Part shown: positions 45,362 to 54,392 of the stretch, piece by piece
Numbering within the stretch: the stretch's first letter is position 1
Layout of the letters: each line of letters opens with the position of its first letter
Origin: Streptomyces acidiscabies
Lineage (GTDB): Bacteria; Actinomycetota; Actinomycetes; Streptomycetales; Streptomycetaceae
Reading direction: 5' to 3'
DNA: 64,000 nt
NCBI RefSeq assembly: GCF_020010905.1
Contig: NZ_JAGJBY010000001.1
Location: 1,756,001 to 1,820,000, forward strand
Position numbers and translations under genes: made by a program
The notes under the pieces: generated by a model
Seen by the model: only the letters and a program-made list of their open reading frames with translations
Told to the model about the DNA's origin: nothing
The model's database searches: none

Positions 45362-46114
45362 ATGAAGCTCACCGTCGTCGGCTGCTCGGGGTCGTTCCCG
45401 TCCGCGGATTCGGCCTGTTCGAGCTACCTCGTCGAGGCCGACGGCTTCCGGCTGCTTCTCGACATGGGCAACGGCGCCCTGGGCGAGTTGCAGCGCCACT
45501 GCGGTCTCTACGACCTCGACGCGATCTTCCTGACTCATCTGCACGCCGACCACTGCATCGACATGTGCGCCTACTTCGTGGCGCGCTACTACCGCCACGA
45601 CGGCGGCCGTTGCGACCCCATCCCGGTCTACGGCCCCGAAGGCACCGAACACCGGCTGACCACGGCGTACGCGGACACTCCGTCGGCCTCCTCGATGAGC
45701 GAGGTCTTCGACTTCCACACGGTCAAGCCGTCCACCTTCGACATCGGCCCCTTCACGGTCCACACCGAACGCGTCGCCCACCCGGTCGAGGCGTACGGCA
45801 TCCGCGTGGAGCACGGCGGCAAGGCGCTCGCCTACTCCGGGGACACCGGTGTCACGCCCGTGCTCGACGAACTCGCCCAGGGCGCCGACCTGTTCCTGTG
45901 CGAGGCCGCCTTCACGCACGGCAAGGAGGACATCCCCGACCTGCACCTCAACGGCCGGGAGGCGGGTGAGACGGCCACCAGGGCGGGCGTCCGCCGCCTC
46001 GTCCTCACCCACATCCCCCCGTGGACCGACCCCCAGATCAACCTGGCCGACGCGCGCGCGACGTACGACGGTCCGGTGGAACTGGCGGCGGCGAGGACGT
46101 CGTACGAGATCTGA
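45362..46114 (+). CDS. MBL-fold metallohydrolase (RNase Z-like)
   Basis: 250 residues from ATG at 45362. Metal motif THLHADHCID (His59, His61, Asp63, His64), a later GDTGVTPVL segment and LVLTHIPP with a His ligand are those of the ribonuclease Z/phosphodiesterase branch of metallo-beta-lactamase fold proteins. The family is often annotated RNase Z-like or cyclic-nucleotide phosphodiesterase-like. Substrate not predictable. It lies beside the PTS genes but convergent with them across a strong terminator. Confidence 0.88.
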   Translation: MKLTVVGCSGSFPSADSACSSYLVEADGFRLLLDMGNGALGELQRHCGLYDLDAIFLTHLHADHCIDMCAYFVARYYRHDGGRCDPIPVYGPEGTEHRLTTAYADTPSASSMSEVFDFHTVKPSTFDIGPFTVHTERVAHPVEAYGIRVEHGGKALAYSGDTGVTPVLDELAQGADLFLCEAAFTHGKEDIPDLHLNGREAGETATRAGVRRLVLTHIPPWTDPQINLADARATYDGPVELAAARTSYEI

Positions 46115-46138
46115 GTACTACGGGTATGACGGGTACGA

Positions 46139-46184
46139 ACACGAAGGCACCCGGGGCAGTTCAGGGCCCCGGGTGCCTTCGTGT
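46139..46184. terminator. Bidirectional terminator between MBL gene and nagE2
   Basis: Perfect 19-base arms (46139-46157 and 46166-46184; core GAAGGCACCCGGGGC / GCCCCGGGTGCCTTC) with an eight-base loop. Lies between convergent genes. Confidence 0.9.
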
Positions 46185-46196
46185 CCCTCTCAGGTA

Positions 46197-47453
<1,257 letters not shown>

Positions 47454-47487
47454 AGAGGGGTTCCTTCAGGGGGTGGGGAGGACGCGA

Positions 47488-47522
47488 AAAAGGTCTACAC
47501 CAGTGTGTGGTGTAGACCTTTT
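47488..47522 (-). promoter_or_regulatory. Double DasR-type operator (inverted pair)
   Basis: A perfect 15-base inverted repeat, AAAAGGTCTACACCA (47488-47502) and TGGTGTAGACCTTTT (47508-47522), with five bases between. Each arm holds the GGTCTACACC/GGTGTAGACC core of a DasR responsive element (consensus ACTGGTCTAGACCACT). The pair sits 35-70 bases upstream of nagE2. DasR is the GntR-family GlcNAc-responsive repressor. The tight double arrangement also makes a strong hairpin. Confidence 0.8.
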
Positions 47523-47572
47523 GTAGCACGGGGGAGAGGCCGGAGTTAAGCCCCCTGTTAAGGCGCCCGCGA

Positions 47573-48859
47573 TCACGCTTTGGTGACGTCCTCCCGCTCC
47601 TCCTCCGGCTCCCGGCCGGGTGTCTTCAGATCGAACCGGGTGATCGCGAACCGGAAGATCACGTAGTAAACGATTGCGAAACACAGCCCGATCGGGATGA
47701 TCGCCCACGGTCTCGTCGCCAGGTTCCAGTTGATGACGTAGTCGATGAGCCCCGCCGAGAAACTGAACCCGTCGTGCACCCCGAGCCCCCACGTCACCGC
47801 CATCGAGACGCCGGTCAGCACCGCGTGCACCGCGTACAGCGCGGGCGCGATGAACAGGAACGAGTACTCGATCGGCTCCGTGATGCCGGTGATGAACGAC
47901 GTCAGCGCGACCGACAGCATGAGACCGCCGACTTCCTTGCGGCGCCCGGGTTTCGCCGTGTGCGCGATCGCAAGTGCCGCCGCCGGCAGGGCGAACATCA
48001 TGATGGGGAAGAACCCGGTCGTGAACAGCCCCGCGTGCGGGTCCCCTTGGAGGAACATGTTGATGTCGCCGTGCACGACCGTGCCGTCCGGCTTCGTGTA
48101 CGACCCGAACTGGAACCAGATCGGCACGTTCAGGAACTGGTGCAACCCCACCACCAGCAAAGCCCTGTTGGCGATCCCGAACACCCCGGCGCCCCACGCG
48201 CCGAGGCCGTTGAGCCAGTCGCTGAAGTTCTCCAGACCGTCACCGATCGGCGGCCACACCCACAGGCACAGCGCGGCGAACACGATCGCGGCGAACGACA
48301 TCAGGATCGGCACCAGCCGCCGCCCGTTGAAGAACCCCAGCCAGTCCACCAGCTTCGTACGGTGGAACCGCACCCACAGGTACGCGGCGAGCAGCCCGAT
48401 CACGATGCCGCCGAACACCCCCGGGTTCTGGTAGCTGAACGCGGTCACCGTCCCGTCGGCGCCCTGACAACCCGTAGCAACCGTTTTCGCACCGTCCACG
48501 CAATCCTTCGGGAACTGGCGCAGCACGTTGTAGTAGACGAGGAACCCGGCGAGCGCCGCCAGCGCCGTCGACCCGTCCGACTTCTTCGCCATGCCGATCG
48601 CGACGCCGACGCAGAACAGCAGCGGCAGCCCCAGCGAGCCGTCCAGCAGCGCGCCGCCCGCGCCCGCCATCACCTTCGAGACGTTCGTCCAGCCCAGCCC
48701 GTCGTCCCCGAACATGTCCGGCTGGCCCAGCCGGTTGAGGATTCCGGCGGCGGGCAGCACGGCGATGGGGAGCTGGAGGCTGCGGCCCATCTTCTGGAGG
48801 CCCTGGAAGAGGGCGCCCCAGCGGACGCGGGCCGGGGTCACTGCACTGTCGGCACTCAT
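47573..48859 (-). CDS. nagE1: PTS EIIC component, NagE1-type
   Basis: 428 residues from ATG at 48859. EIIC signature segments as in nagE2: KSDGSTALAALAGFLVYYNVL, GIANRALLVVGLHQFLNVPIWFQ, ITGITEPIEYSFLF. It differs by an insertion with two cysteines (KDCVDGAKTVATGCQG) in an external loop. A paralogue of nagE2 with the same direction, 119 bases apart. It is divergent from nagF across one DasR-type site. Confidence 0.9.
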   Translation of the reverse strand: MSADSAVTPARVRWGALFQGLQKMGRSLQLPIAVLPAAGILNRLGQPDMFGDDGLGWTNVSKVMAGAGGALLDGSLGLPLLFCVGVAIGMAKKSDGSTALAALAGFLVYYNVLRQFPKDCVDGAKTVATGCQGADGTVTAFSYQNPGVFGGIVIGLLAAYLWVRFHRTKLVDWLGFFNGRRLVPILMSFAAIVFAALCLWVWPPIGDGLENFSDWLNGLGAWGAGVFGIANRALLVVGLHQFLNVPIWFQFGSYTKPDGTVVHGDINMFLQGDPHAGLFTTGFFPIMMFALPAAALAIAHTAKPGRRKEVGGLMLSVALTSFITGITEPIEYSFLFIAPALYAVHAVLTGVSMAVTWGLGVHDGFSFSAGLIDYVINWNLATRPWAIIPIGLCFAIVYYVIFRFAITRFDLKTPGREPEEEREDVTKA

Positions 48860-48880
48860 GGATTGGCGACCGCCCGTCAG

Positions 48881-48896
48881 GTGGTGTAGACCAGTT
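48881..48896. promoter_or_regulatory. DasR-type operator between nagE1 and nagF
   Basis: GTGGTGTAGACCAGTT, close to the DasR consensus ACTGGTCTAGACCACT read on the other strand. It is 22 bases upstream of nagE1 and 91 bases upstream of nagF, so it can control both divergent genes. Confidence 0.85.
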
Positions 48897-48986
48897 CTCG
48901 ACGATTGGGATGCTGTGACGCCATCTTTCGGTACCCACGGCACAATCGCTCGCGAAGTTGGGCCAACTGTGCATGAGGAGACCGAC

Positions 48987-49220
48987 ATGGCCACCAAGGC
49001 AGAGAAGATCGTCGCCGGGCTCGGGGGCATCGACAACATCGAAGAGGTCGAGGGCTGCATCACCCGGCTGCGCACCGAGGTAGCCGACCCCGGTCTCGTC
49101 GACGAGGCCGCGCTCAAGGCCGCCGGCGCGCACGGCGTCGTCAAGATGGGGACGGCCGTACAGGTCGTCATCGGCACGGACGCGGACCCGATCGCGAGCG
49201 AGATCGAGGACATGATGTAG
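48987..49220 (+). CDS. nagF: PTS EIIB component NagF
   Basis: 77 residues from ATG at 48987. Phosphorylation site Cys24 in [10 protein letters not shown], typical of glucose-superfamily EIIB. It accepts phosphate from EIIA (Crr) and passes it to GlcNAc in NagE2. Separate EIIB is characteristic of Streptomyces GlcNAc PTS. The stop codon lies within a hairpin-forming GTACTAGAGCTC stretch. Confidence 0.94.
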   Translation: MATKAEKIVAGLGGIDNIEEVEGCITRLRTEVADPGLVDEAALKAAGAHGVVKMGTAVQVVIGTDADPIASEIEDMM

Positions 49221-49305
49221 CTCTCGGGTACTAGAGCTCTACATCGCAGGGGCTACTCCCACGGCGGGAGCAGCCCCTTTCCGTCGTACGGATAGGGTCG
49301 TCCCC

Positions 49306-50043
49306 ATGTCTCGAATCGACGGCCGCACCCCCGAACAGCTCCGCCCGGTCACCCTGGAACGTGGCTGGAGCAAGCACGCCGAGGGCTCCGTCCTCGTCTC
49401 CTTCGGCGACACCAAGGTCTTCTGCACGGCCTCCGTCACCGAAGGCGTTCCCCGCTGGCGCAAGGGCAGCGGCGAGGGCTGGGTCACCGCCGAGTACTCC
49501 ATGCTCCCGCGCGCCACCAACACCCGCGGCGACCGCGAGTCCGTACGCGGCAGGATCGGCGGACGCACGCACGAGATCAGCCGCCTCATCGGCCGCTCGC
49601 TGCGCGCCGTCATCGACTACAAGGCGCTCGGCGAGAACACCATCGTCCTCGACTGCGACGTACTCCAGGCCGACGGCGGCACCCGTACCGCCGCCATCAC
49701 CGGCGCGTACGTCGCCCTCGCCGACGCCGTCGCCTGGGCGCAGGGCCGCAAGCTGATCAAGGCGAACCGCCAGCCCATCACCGGCACCGTCTCCGCCGTC
49801 TCCGTCGGCATCGTCGGCGGCGTACCCCTCCTCGACCTCTGTTACGAGGAGGACGTCCGCGCCGACACCGACATGAACGTCGTCTGCACCGGCGACGGGC
49901 GCTTCGTCGAGGTCCAAGGCACCGCCGAGGCCGAGCCGTTCGCGCGCGACGAGCTCAACTCCCTGCTGGATCTGGCCGTTTCGGGCTGCACGGACCTCGC
50001 CGCGCTCCAGCGGGCCGCTCTGGAGCAGGCCCTGGAAAGGTAA
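49306..50043 (+). CDS. rph: Ribonuclease PH
   Basis: 245 residues from ATG at 49306. Motifs [51 protein letters not shown] and [23 protein letters not shown] are those of RNase PH, the phosphorolytic 3'-exonuclease that trims tRNA 3' ends. It is first in a run rph - small exported protein - rdgB, the common actinobacterial order. Confidence 0.96.
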   Translation: MSRIDGRTPEQLRPVTLERGWSKHAEGSVLVSFGDTKVFCTASVTEGVPRWRKGSGEGWVTAEYSMLPRATNTRGDRESVRGRIGGRTHEISRLIGRSLRAVIDYKALGENTIVLDCDVLQADGGTRTAAITGAYVALADAVAWAQGRKLIKANRQPITGTVSAVSVGIVGGVPLLDLCYEEDVRADTDMNVVCTGDGRFVEVQGTAEAEPFARDELNSLLDLAVSGCTDLAALQRAALEQALER

Positions 50044-50193
50044 AGAAAAAGCCAAGGAAAGCGGTACGGTGGAGCAACTGTGCCGCTTTTCCTCGCGTCT
50101 TGGGCAGTACAGAGGAGGCTTCCGACCGGAAGCTCCTGGGGACGGGGGCCCAGCGGTGCGAGCCGGGGCCTGACGAACGGGAGGAACCACCGC

Positions 50194-50601
50194 ATGGCCG
50201 CGCTCCGCCGACGCCGAGGTCGCAGAACCGTCATCGCCGCAGCCGCCGCTGCGGTCGCCCTCACGATGGGGTTCACCACCACCGGCTGCGACGCCGTCAA
50301 CAAGGCGCTCGACTGCGTCCAGACCGCCGAGACCGTCGCCGACAGCGTCACCGACCTCCAGCAGGCCGTCGAGAACGCCGCCACCGACCCCACCCAACTC
50401 GACGAATCCCTCGCGAGCATCGACAAGGACCTCAACACCCTCGGCGACAAGACGGACGACGCGGACGTCAACAAGGCCGTCGACGGCCTCCGCGAGGCGG
50501 TCACGAACGTCCGCAGCTCGGTGGACAGCGGGGACAGGACGCCGGACCTGAGCCCGCTGACGGATGCGGCGGGGGAGCTGACGAAGGTGTGTACGCCGTG
50601 A
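50194..50601 (+). CDS. Small exported protein, possible lipoprotein
   Basis: 135 residues from ATG at 50194 with GGAGG upstream. The N-terminus [28 protein letters not shown] is a signal peptide ending near Cys32; the TTGC site is a weak lipobox. The mature part is helical with heptad-like spacing (VADSVTDLQQAVENAATDPTQLDESLASIDKDLNTL), probably a coiled coil. It sits between rph and rdgB and is conserved there in Streptomyces. Function unknown. Confidence 0.75.
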   Translation: MAALRRRRGRRTVIAAAAAAVALTMGFTTTGCDAVNKALDCVQTAETVADSVTDLQQAVENAATDPTQLDESLASIDKDLNTLGDKTDDADVNKAVDGLREAVTNVRSSVDSGDRTPDLSPLTDAAGELTKVCTP

Positions 50602-50730
50602 GGGGTAGGTCTTGAGTACGGGGGTGGGGCGGGCCGGGTGAGGTAGGGGACAGCGGCGCCGTGCCGTCCGTTACGCCGGTGACCTGCTCCCCGTACCCCT
50701 GAAGTCGTAGCCCCCGTAATACTGGGGGCC

Positions 50731-51333
50731 ATGACCCGCCTGATCCTCGCCACCCGCAACGCCGGCAAAATCACCGAACTCCGCGCGATCCTCGCGGAGT
50801 CCGGGCTCCCGCACGAACTGGTCGGCGCCGATGCCTATCCCGACGTCCCCGACGTCAAGGAAACCGGCGTCACCTTCGCCGAGAACGCGCTCCTCAAGGC
50901 GCACGCCCTCGCCCGGGCGACCGGCCTCCCCGCAGTCGCCGACGACTCCGGCCTCTGCGTCGACGTCCTCAATGGCGCCCCCGGCATCTTCTCGGGCCGC
51001 TGGTCCGGCACCCACGGCGACGACCGCGCCAACCTGGACCTCCTCCTCGCCCAGATCTCCGACATCGGGGACGGACACCGGGGCGCCCACTTCGTCTGCG
51101 CGGCAGCCCTGGCCCTGCCCGACGGCACGGAACGGGTCGTGGAGGGCCACCTCCGAGGCACCCTCCGCCACACCCCCACCGGCACCAACGGCTTCGGCTA
51201 CGACCCGATCCTCCAGCCGGACGGCGAGACCCGCACCTGCGCGGAACTGACGGCGGCGGAGAAGAACGCGATTAGTCACCGGGGGAAGGCGTTCAGGGAG
51301 TTGGTGCCGGTGGTGCGGGAGTTGTTGGGATGA
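50731..51333 (+). CDS. rdgB: RdgB/HAM1 non-canonical purine NTP pyrophosphatase
   Basis: 200 residues from ATG at 50731. LILATRNAGKITELRAIL, VTFAENALLKAHALARATGLPAVADDSGLCVDVLNGAPGIFSGRW and GTNGFGYDPILQP, SHRGKAF are the full ITPase signature. The enzyme removes ITP, XTP and dITP. A hairpin terminator follows directly after the stop. Confidence 0.96.
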   Translation: MTRLILATRNAGKITELRAILAESGLPHELVGADAYPDVPDVKETGVTFAENALLKAHALARATGLPAVADDSGLCVDVLNGAPGIFSGRWSGTHGDDRANLDLLLAQISDIGDGHRGAHFVCAAALALPDGTERVVEGHLRGTLRHTPTGTNGFGYDPILQPDGETRTCAELTAAEKNAISHRGKAFRELVPVVRELLG

Positions 51334-51340
51334 GACAGGG

Positions 51341-51368
51341 GAAGGGCCGTCCTGGCGGACGGCCCTTC
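51341..51368. terminator. Terminator between rdgB and UAG-anticodon tRNA
   Basis: Perfect arms GAAGGGCCGTCC (51341-51352) and GGACGGCCCTTC (51357-51368), loop TGGC. Lies seven bases after rdgB and ten bases beyond the tRNA 3' end on the other strand, so it can end both transcripts. Confidence 0.88.
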
Positions 51369-51377
51369 ACAGTTGCG

Positions 51378-51452
51378 TGGGCCCGGTGGGACTCGAACCC
51401 ACGACACACCGGACCTAAACCGGCGCCCTCTAGCCAGCTGGGGTACGGGCCC
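51378..51452 (-). tRNA. Short tRNA with anticodon UAG (Leu CUA codon), no long variable arm
   Basis: 75-base cloverleaf. Acceptor stem GGGCCCG/CGGGCCC, anticodon stem GCCGG/CCGGT around loop TTTAGGT (anticodon TAG, next base G), variable region only five bases (GTGTC), T arm GTGGG-TTCGAGT-CCCAC, discriminator A. Anticodon UAG reads the Leu codon CUA, and A73 and G37 agree with leucine. Leu tRNAs normally carry a long variable arm, which this one lacks. It is either an atypical Leu isoacceptor or a tRNA of another identity. The D stem is weak. No encoded CCA. Confidence 0.8.
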
Positions 51453-51468
51453 GCAATGCCTCCCTACT

Positions 51469-52140
51469 CTACTGGGCTCCCGGGGGCGATTGCCGCCGCC
51501 TTCCTCCTCGGCACCACGTACTCGTGACCGCATGGCAGTTGGGACACAACAACCGCAGATTCTCCCGCCGGTCGTCGCTCCAGTCCCCGCTGATGTGATC
51601 GACCTCCAGGGTCATGGGCTTGCCGAGCCACTCGGGACCGACGCCGCACCTGTCGCAGGCTTCGGGTACGCCCGCTTCCCGGAGGGCGCGGCGCAGCAGG
51701 GGAGTATGCGTCCGGCGTTTTCCGTGGTGCTGGACCAGGATTTCCTCGGCGGACTTGGCTGTTGAACTCGGACGGCCTCTCTGGTGAGCCTGTCCCAGGA
51801 AGTGCGAGGTGTCGAGTTGCTCCTCCACGATCCACTGCTGGAAGAGCGCGCGGCACCGACCGTTGTTGGGTTTGCCCAGTGCGCGAAGAGCGCTCGCTCG
51901 GGAGATCGCCCCTGCGACTGCCCGGCGTAGTTCTTCGGACGTGGGCCGGGGATAGGCATGTCCCCTCCGTCGACGGGGGAAGTGCGAGACATCGATGCCG
52001 AAGTCCTCGAAACGCTTGTACAGGTGTCGATGCAGGTTCCGGTAGGGCTTCGCTCCGAAGAAGGCGACGACCTCATGGATGTCGGAGCAGCAAGCAGCTG
52101 CTTCGAGCAGACGCTCTCTGGTGTACTGAATGCCGCTCAT
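51469..52140 (-). CDS. HNH endonuclease with two N-terminal SHF modules (second of pair)
   Basis: 223 residues. C-terminal HNH/zinc unit: CDRC (Cys162, Cys165), LEVDHISGDWSDDRRENLRLLCPNCH with Asp181-His182, Asn194 and Cys199/Cys202/His203. The N-terminal half has two modules of about 50 residues (5-54 and 67-114), each helical and ending in (I/L)D(V/T)SHF, likely DNA-binding. Its ATG overlaps the stop of its paralogue (52137-52140). It lies 16 bases upstream of the UAG tRNA. May be a homing or defence nuclease; target unknown. Confidence 0.82.
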   Translation of the reverse strand: MSGIQYTRERLLEAAACCSDIHEVVAFFGAKPYRNLHRHLYKRFEDFGIDVSHFPRRRRGHAYPRPTSEELRRAVAGAISRASALRALGKPNNGRCRALFQQWIVEEQLDTSHFLGQAHQRGRPSSTAKSAEEILVQHHGKRRTHTPLLRRALREAGVPEACDRCGVGPEWLGKPMTLEVDHISGDWSDDRRENLRLLCPNCHAVTSTWCRGGRRRQSPPGAQ

Positions 52141-52772
52141 GAGACCCGCCTACTGCTACGACCGCGATAACTGTCTGTCGTCGAGTGGCAGTTGGGACAC
52201 AGGAACCGCAGGTTCTCGATGCGGTTGTTCCGCCAGCTGCCGTCGATGTGATCGACCTCCAGGGGCAGCGGCTCACCGAGCCACACGCCCTCGATGCCGC
52301 ACAGAGCGCACCGCTCCTCCACGCCGACCTGGCGCATCAGGCGCCTCAAGCGGCCGCTGGGGATCCGACGGGCGTGGGCCGACTGATCTTTGACGAGGAT
52401 CTCCTCGGGAGTTCGGCGGGCCCTGCCTCGTTCCGTCGGCGTCCGGAAATGCGAGGTGTCGATGCCGTACGCCTTGATCTTGCGGCTGATGTGCGTGTGA
52501 TGACCGCCGACCATCTCCAGTCCGAGGTTTCGAAGCACGTCACACATGTTCGTCGACGCTGCCACCACGGGCTCCAGGACTTCCCTCGTCCACTTCACCC
52601 CGCCCCGCTGGAAGTGGGAGACATCGACACCCAGCTTCCGCATCCGGTCGTGTATGTACCGCCGTATCGAACTCCCCGTCCCCACCCCCAACCGCTCACA
52701 AGCCTCGGACAACGTCCGAGCCCCCCTCGCGGCCTCCTCCAGCCGCTCCTTGGTGTACGCACTCCGTCCCAC
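52137..52772 (-). CDS. HNH endonuclease with two N-terminal SHF modules (first of pair)
   Basis: 211 residues. Same architecture as its downstream neighbour: modules 5-54 and 60-109 ending in VDVSHF and IDTSHF, then CALC (Cys155, Cys158) and LEVDHIDGSWRNNRIENLRFLCPNCH with Asp174-His175, Asn187, Cys192/Cys195/His196. The two genes overlap by four bases, so they are co-translated, and may form a heterodimer. Sequence identity is moderate, so the duplication is old. Confidence 0.82.
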   Translation of the reverse strand: MGRSAYTKERLEEAARGARTLSEACERLGVGTGSSIRRYIHDRMRKLGVDVSHFQRGGVKWTREVLEPVVAASTNMCDVLRNLGLEMVGGHHTHISRKIKAYGIDTSHFRTPTERGRARRTPEEILVKDQSAHARRIPSGRLRRLMRQVGVEERCALCGIEGVWLGEPLPLEVDHIDGSWRNNRIENLRFLCPNCHSTTDSYRGRSSRRVS

Positions 52773-52857
52773 AAGACCCCTCCGTCCAGGCTCACTTGCT
52801 CGTGACTCGAACGTATTAACGAACGGCGGCCCGGACGGTTACGCGGGAAATGTAAAT

Positions 52858-52891
52858 CGGCCCGCACCCGGGAAACCCCGGACGCGGGCCG
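52858..52891. terminator. Hairpin upstream of HNH pair and after bcp
   Basis: CGGCCCGC (52858-52865) pairs with GCGGGCCG (52884-52891), with inner pairing CCCGG/CCGGG. It lies 20 bases beyond the bcp stop on the minus strand, so it most likely ends the bcp transcript. Confidence 0.7.
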
Positions 52892-52910
52892 TGCGGTGGG
52901 TGGGGACCCG

Positions 52911-53378
52911 TCAGATACCCAGGTCCTTTATGATCTTCGCCACGTGGCCCGTCGCCTTGACGTTGTACAGGGCCCGTTCCACGTTGCCGGACTCGTCGAC
53001 GACGATCGTGGAGCGGATGACGCCGACGACGGTCTTGCCGTAGAGCTTCTTCTCGCCGTAAGCCCCGTACGCCTCTAGTACTGCCTTGTCGGGGTCCGCG
53101 AGGAGGGTCACCCGGAGGGACTCCTTCTCGCGGAACTTGGCGAGTTTCTCGGGCTTGTCGGGGGAGATGCCGAGGACGTCGTAGCCGGCGTCGGCCAGGA
53201 GGGACAGGTTGTCGGTGAAGTCGCAGGCCTGCTTCGTGCAGCCGGGAGTCAGGGCCGCCGGGTAGAAGTAGACGATGACCTTGCGGCCCTTGTGGTCCGC
53301 AAGGGACACCTCGTTGCCGTCGGCGTCGGAGAGGGTGAACGCGGGGGCCGGTTCGCCGGGCTGGAGTCGCTCGCTCAT
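52911..53378 (-). CDS. bcp: Thioredoxin-dependent peroxiredoxin (BCP/PrxQ)
   Basis: 155 residues from ATG at 53378. Peroxidatic Cys47 and resolving Cys52 in TPGCTKQACDFT, the PrxQ pattern with both cysteines five residues apart. VIVYFYPAALTPGCT and RSTIVVDESGNV complete the fold. It reduces hydroperoxides. Expressed on the minus strand, divergent from the DUF3618 gene. Confidence 0.96.
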   Translation of the reverse strand: MSERLQPGEPAPAFTLSDADGNEVSLADHKGRKVIVYFYPAALTPGCTKQACDFTDNLSLLADAGYDVLGISPDKPEKLAKFREKESLRVTLLADPDKAVLEAYGAYGEKKLYGKTVVGVIRSTIVVDESGNVERALYNVKATGHVAKIIKDLGI

Positions 53379-53488
53379 CCGGCCAGCGTAGCCGGGCGCG
53401 CGACAACGGCGGCCCCTGCCCGTGCGCCGGGCGGAGAAGCTGACAGACTGTGCGGAACAACGCATCAGCAGACTTCGGAGGCCGTACG

Positions 53489-53827
53489 GTGGCGGACACT
53501 GCGGACACGCCGGACACGAGAACCCCGGCCCAGATCGAGGCGGACATCAAGCGCCGCCGCGAGACGCTGGCCGAGACGCTCGACGAGATCGGTGTACGGG
53601 TGCACCCCAAGACGATCGTCGGGGACGCCAAGGCCAAGGTCGTCGCCAACGTCGACCACACGCTCGGACGCGCGTACGTCCAGGTGAACCGGGTCGTGAG
53701 CGACGTCACGGCGAAGTTCACGGACGACGACGGCGCCCCCCGCGTCGAACGCATCGTCCCCGTAGCTCTCCTGGCGGTCGGCGTCGTCGGCCTCCTGGTC
53801 CTCGGCACCCGGCGCCGTAAGGGCTAA
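53489..53827 (+). CDS. DUF3618 membrane protein
   Basis: 112 residues from GTG at 53489, with GGAGG upstream. The DUF3618 pattern is RTPAQIEADIKRRRETLAETLDEIGVRVHPKTIVGDAKAKV (about 14-54); one C-terminal transmembrane helix (RIVPVALLAVGVVGLLVLGTRRRKG) follows. Function unknown; divergent from bcp and followed by the GroES-like gene 44 bases later. Confidence 0.85.
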   Translation: MADTADTPDTRTPAQIEADIKRRRETLAETLDEIGVRVHPKTIVGDAKAKVVANVDHTLGRAYVQVNRVVSDVTAKFTDDDGAPRVERIVPVALLAVGVVGLLVLGTRRRKG

Positions 53828-53871
53828 CCCCAGAGAGCTACGGCACCGCCGGAGGCAGGTAGGTTCGAGGC

Positions 53872-54228
53872 GTGAGCGGCAACAGTAACGAGCGCGGTAC
53901 CCAGCACGACAAGCTTCCGATCCGGATGCTGCACGACCGGGTGCTGGTACGGCAGGACAGCGGCGAGGGCGAGCGGCGTTCCGGCGGCGGGATCCTGATC
54001 CCGGCGACGGCGGCGGTGGGCCGGCGGCTGGCCTGGGCGGAGGTCGTGGCGGTCGGGCAGAACGTCCGGACGGTGGAGCCGGGCGACCGGGTCCTGTACG
54101 ACCCCGAGGACCGCGCCGAGGTCGAGGTGCGGGGCGCGACGTACGTACTGATGCGCGAGCGCGACCTGCACGCGGTCGCCGCGGACCGCTTCGAGGGGTC
54201 GGAGGACTCCACGGGGCTGTACCTGTAG
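53872..54228 (+). CDS. GroES-like co-chaperonin fold protein
   Basis: 118 residues from GTG at 53872. LPIRMLHDRVLVRQDSGEGERRSGGGILIPATA, then EVVAVGQNVRTVEPGDRVLYDPEDRAEVEVRGATYVLMRERDLHAV follow the GroES beta-barrel. The mobile loop is shortened and a polar N-terminal extension is present. It is not the groESL-linked copy; in Streptomyces such a GroES paralogue sits alone here. Chaperone partnership unproven. Confidence 0.82.
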   Translation: MSGNSNERGTQHDKLPIRMLHDRVLVRQDSGEGERRSGGGILIPATAAVGRRLAWAEVVAVGQNVRTVEPGDRVLYDPEDRAEVEVRGATYVLMRERDLHAVAADRFEGSEDSTGLYL

Positions 54229-54241
54229 TACTCAAGCGGTA

Positions 54242-54274
54242 GGGGGCCGGTGACCATCGTCACCGGCCCCCTTT
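54242..54274 (+). terminator. Intrinsic terminator with U-run
   Basis: GGGGGCCGGTGAC (54242-54254) and GTCACCGGCCCCC (54259-54271), loop CATC, followed by TTT. It ends the GroES-like transcript 13 bases after the stop. Confidence 0.92.
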
Positions 54275-54301
54275 GCCGTTCCTTTGCTAGCGTGGAAAAT
54301 A

Positions 54302-54356
54302 CCCGACGAGACGCGCCGTACCGGGCGACCAGCAGCACCTTCGGAAAAGACGACGC
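54302..54356 (+). ncRNA. Guanidine-III (mini-ykkC-III) type riboswitch
   Basis: CCCGACGAGACGCGCCGTACC at 54302 onward, then CGGG closing the first stem, and AAAAGACGACGC near 54345-54356, follow the guanidine-III consensus (ccGgACGAGgyGCGCCGUACCcGG ... acAAGACGgCGC). GCGCCGT and ACGACGC can pair as the pseudoknot with one mismatch. It lies 37 bases upstream of a Gdx/SugE exporter, the usual regulated gene. Between the two conserved blocks a variable hairpin is present. Assigned by motif; function from the known class. Confidence 0.78.
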
Positions 54357-54392
54357 ACCCCCGTATCGAGTACCGACTCCGGAGGTGCCGTC

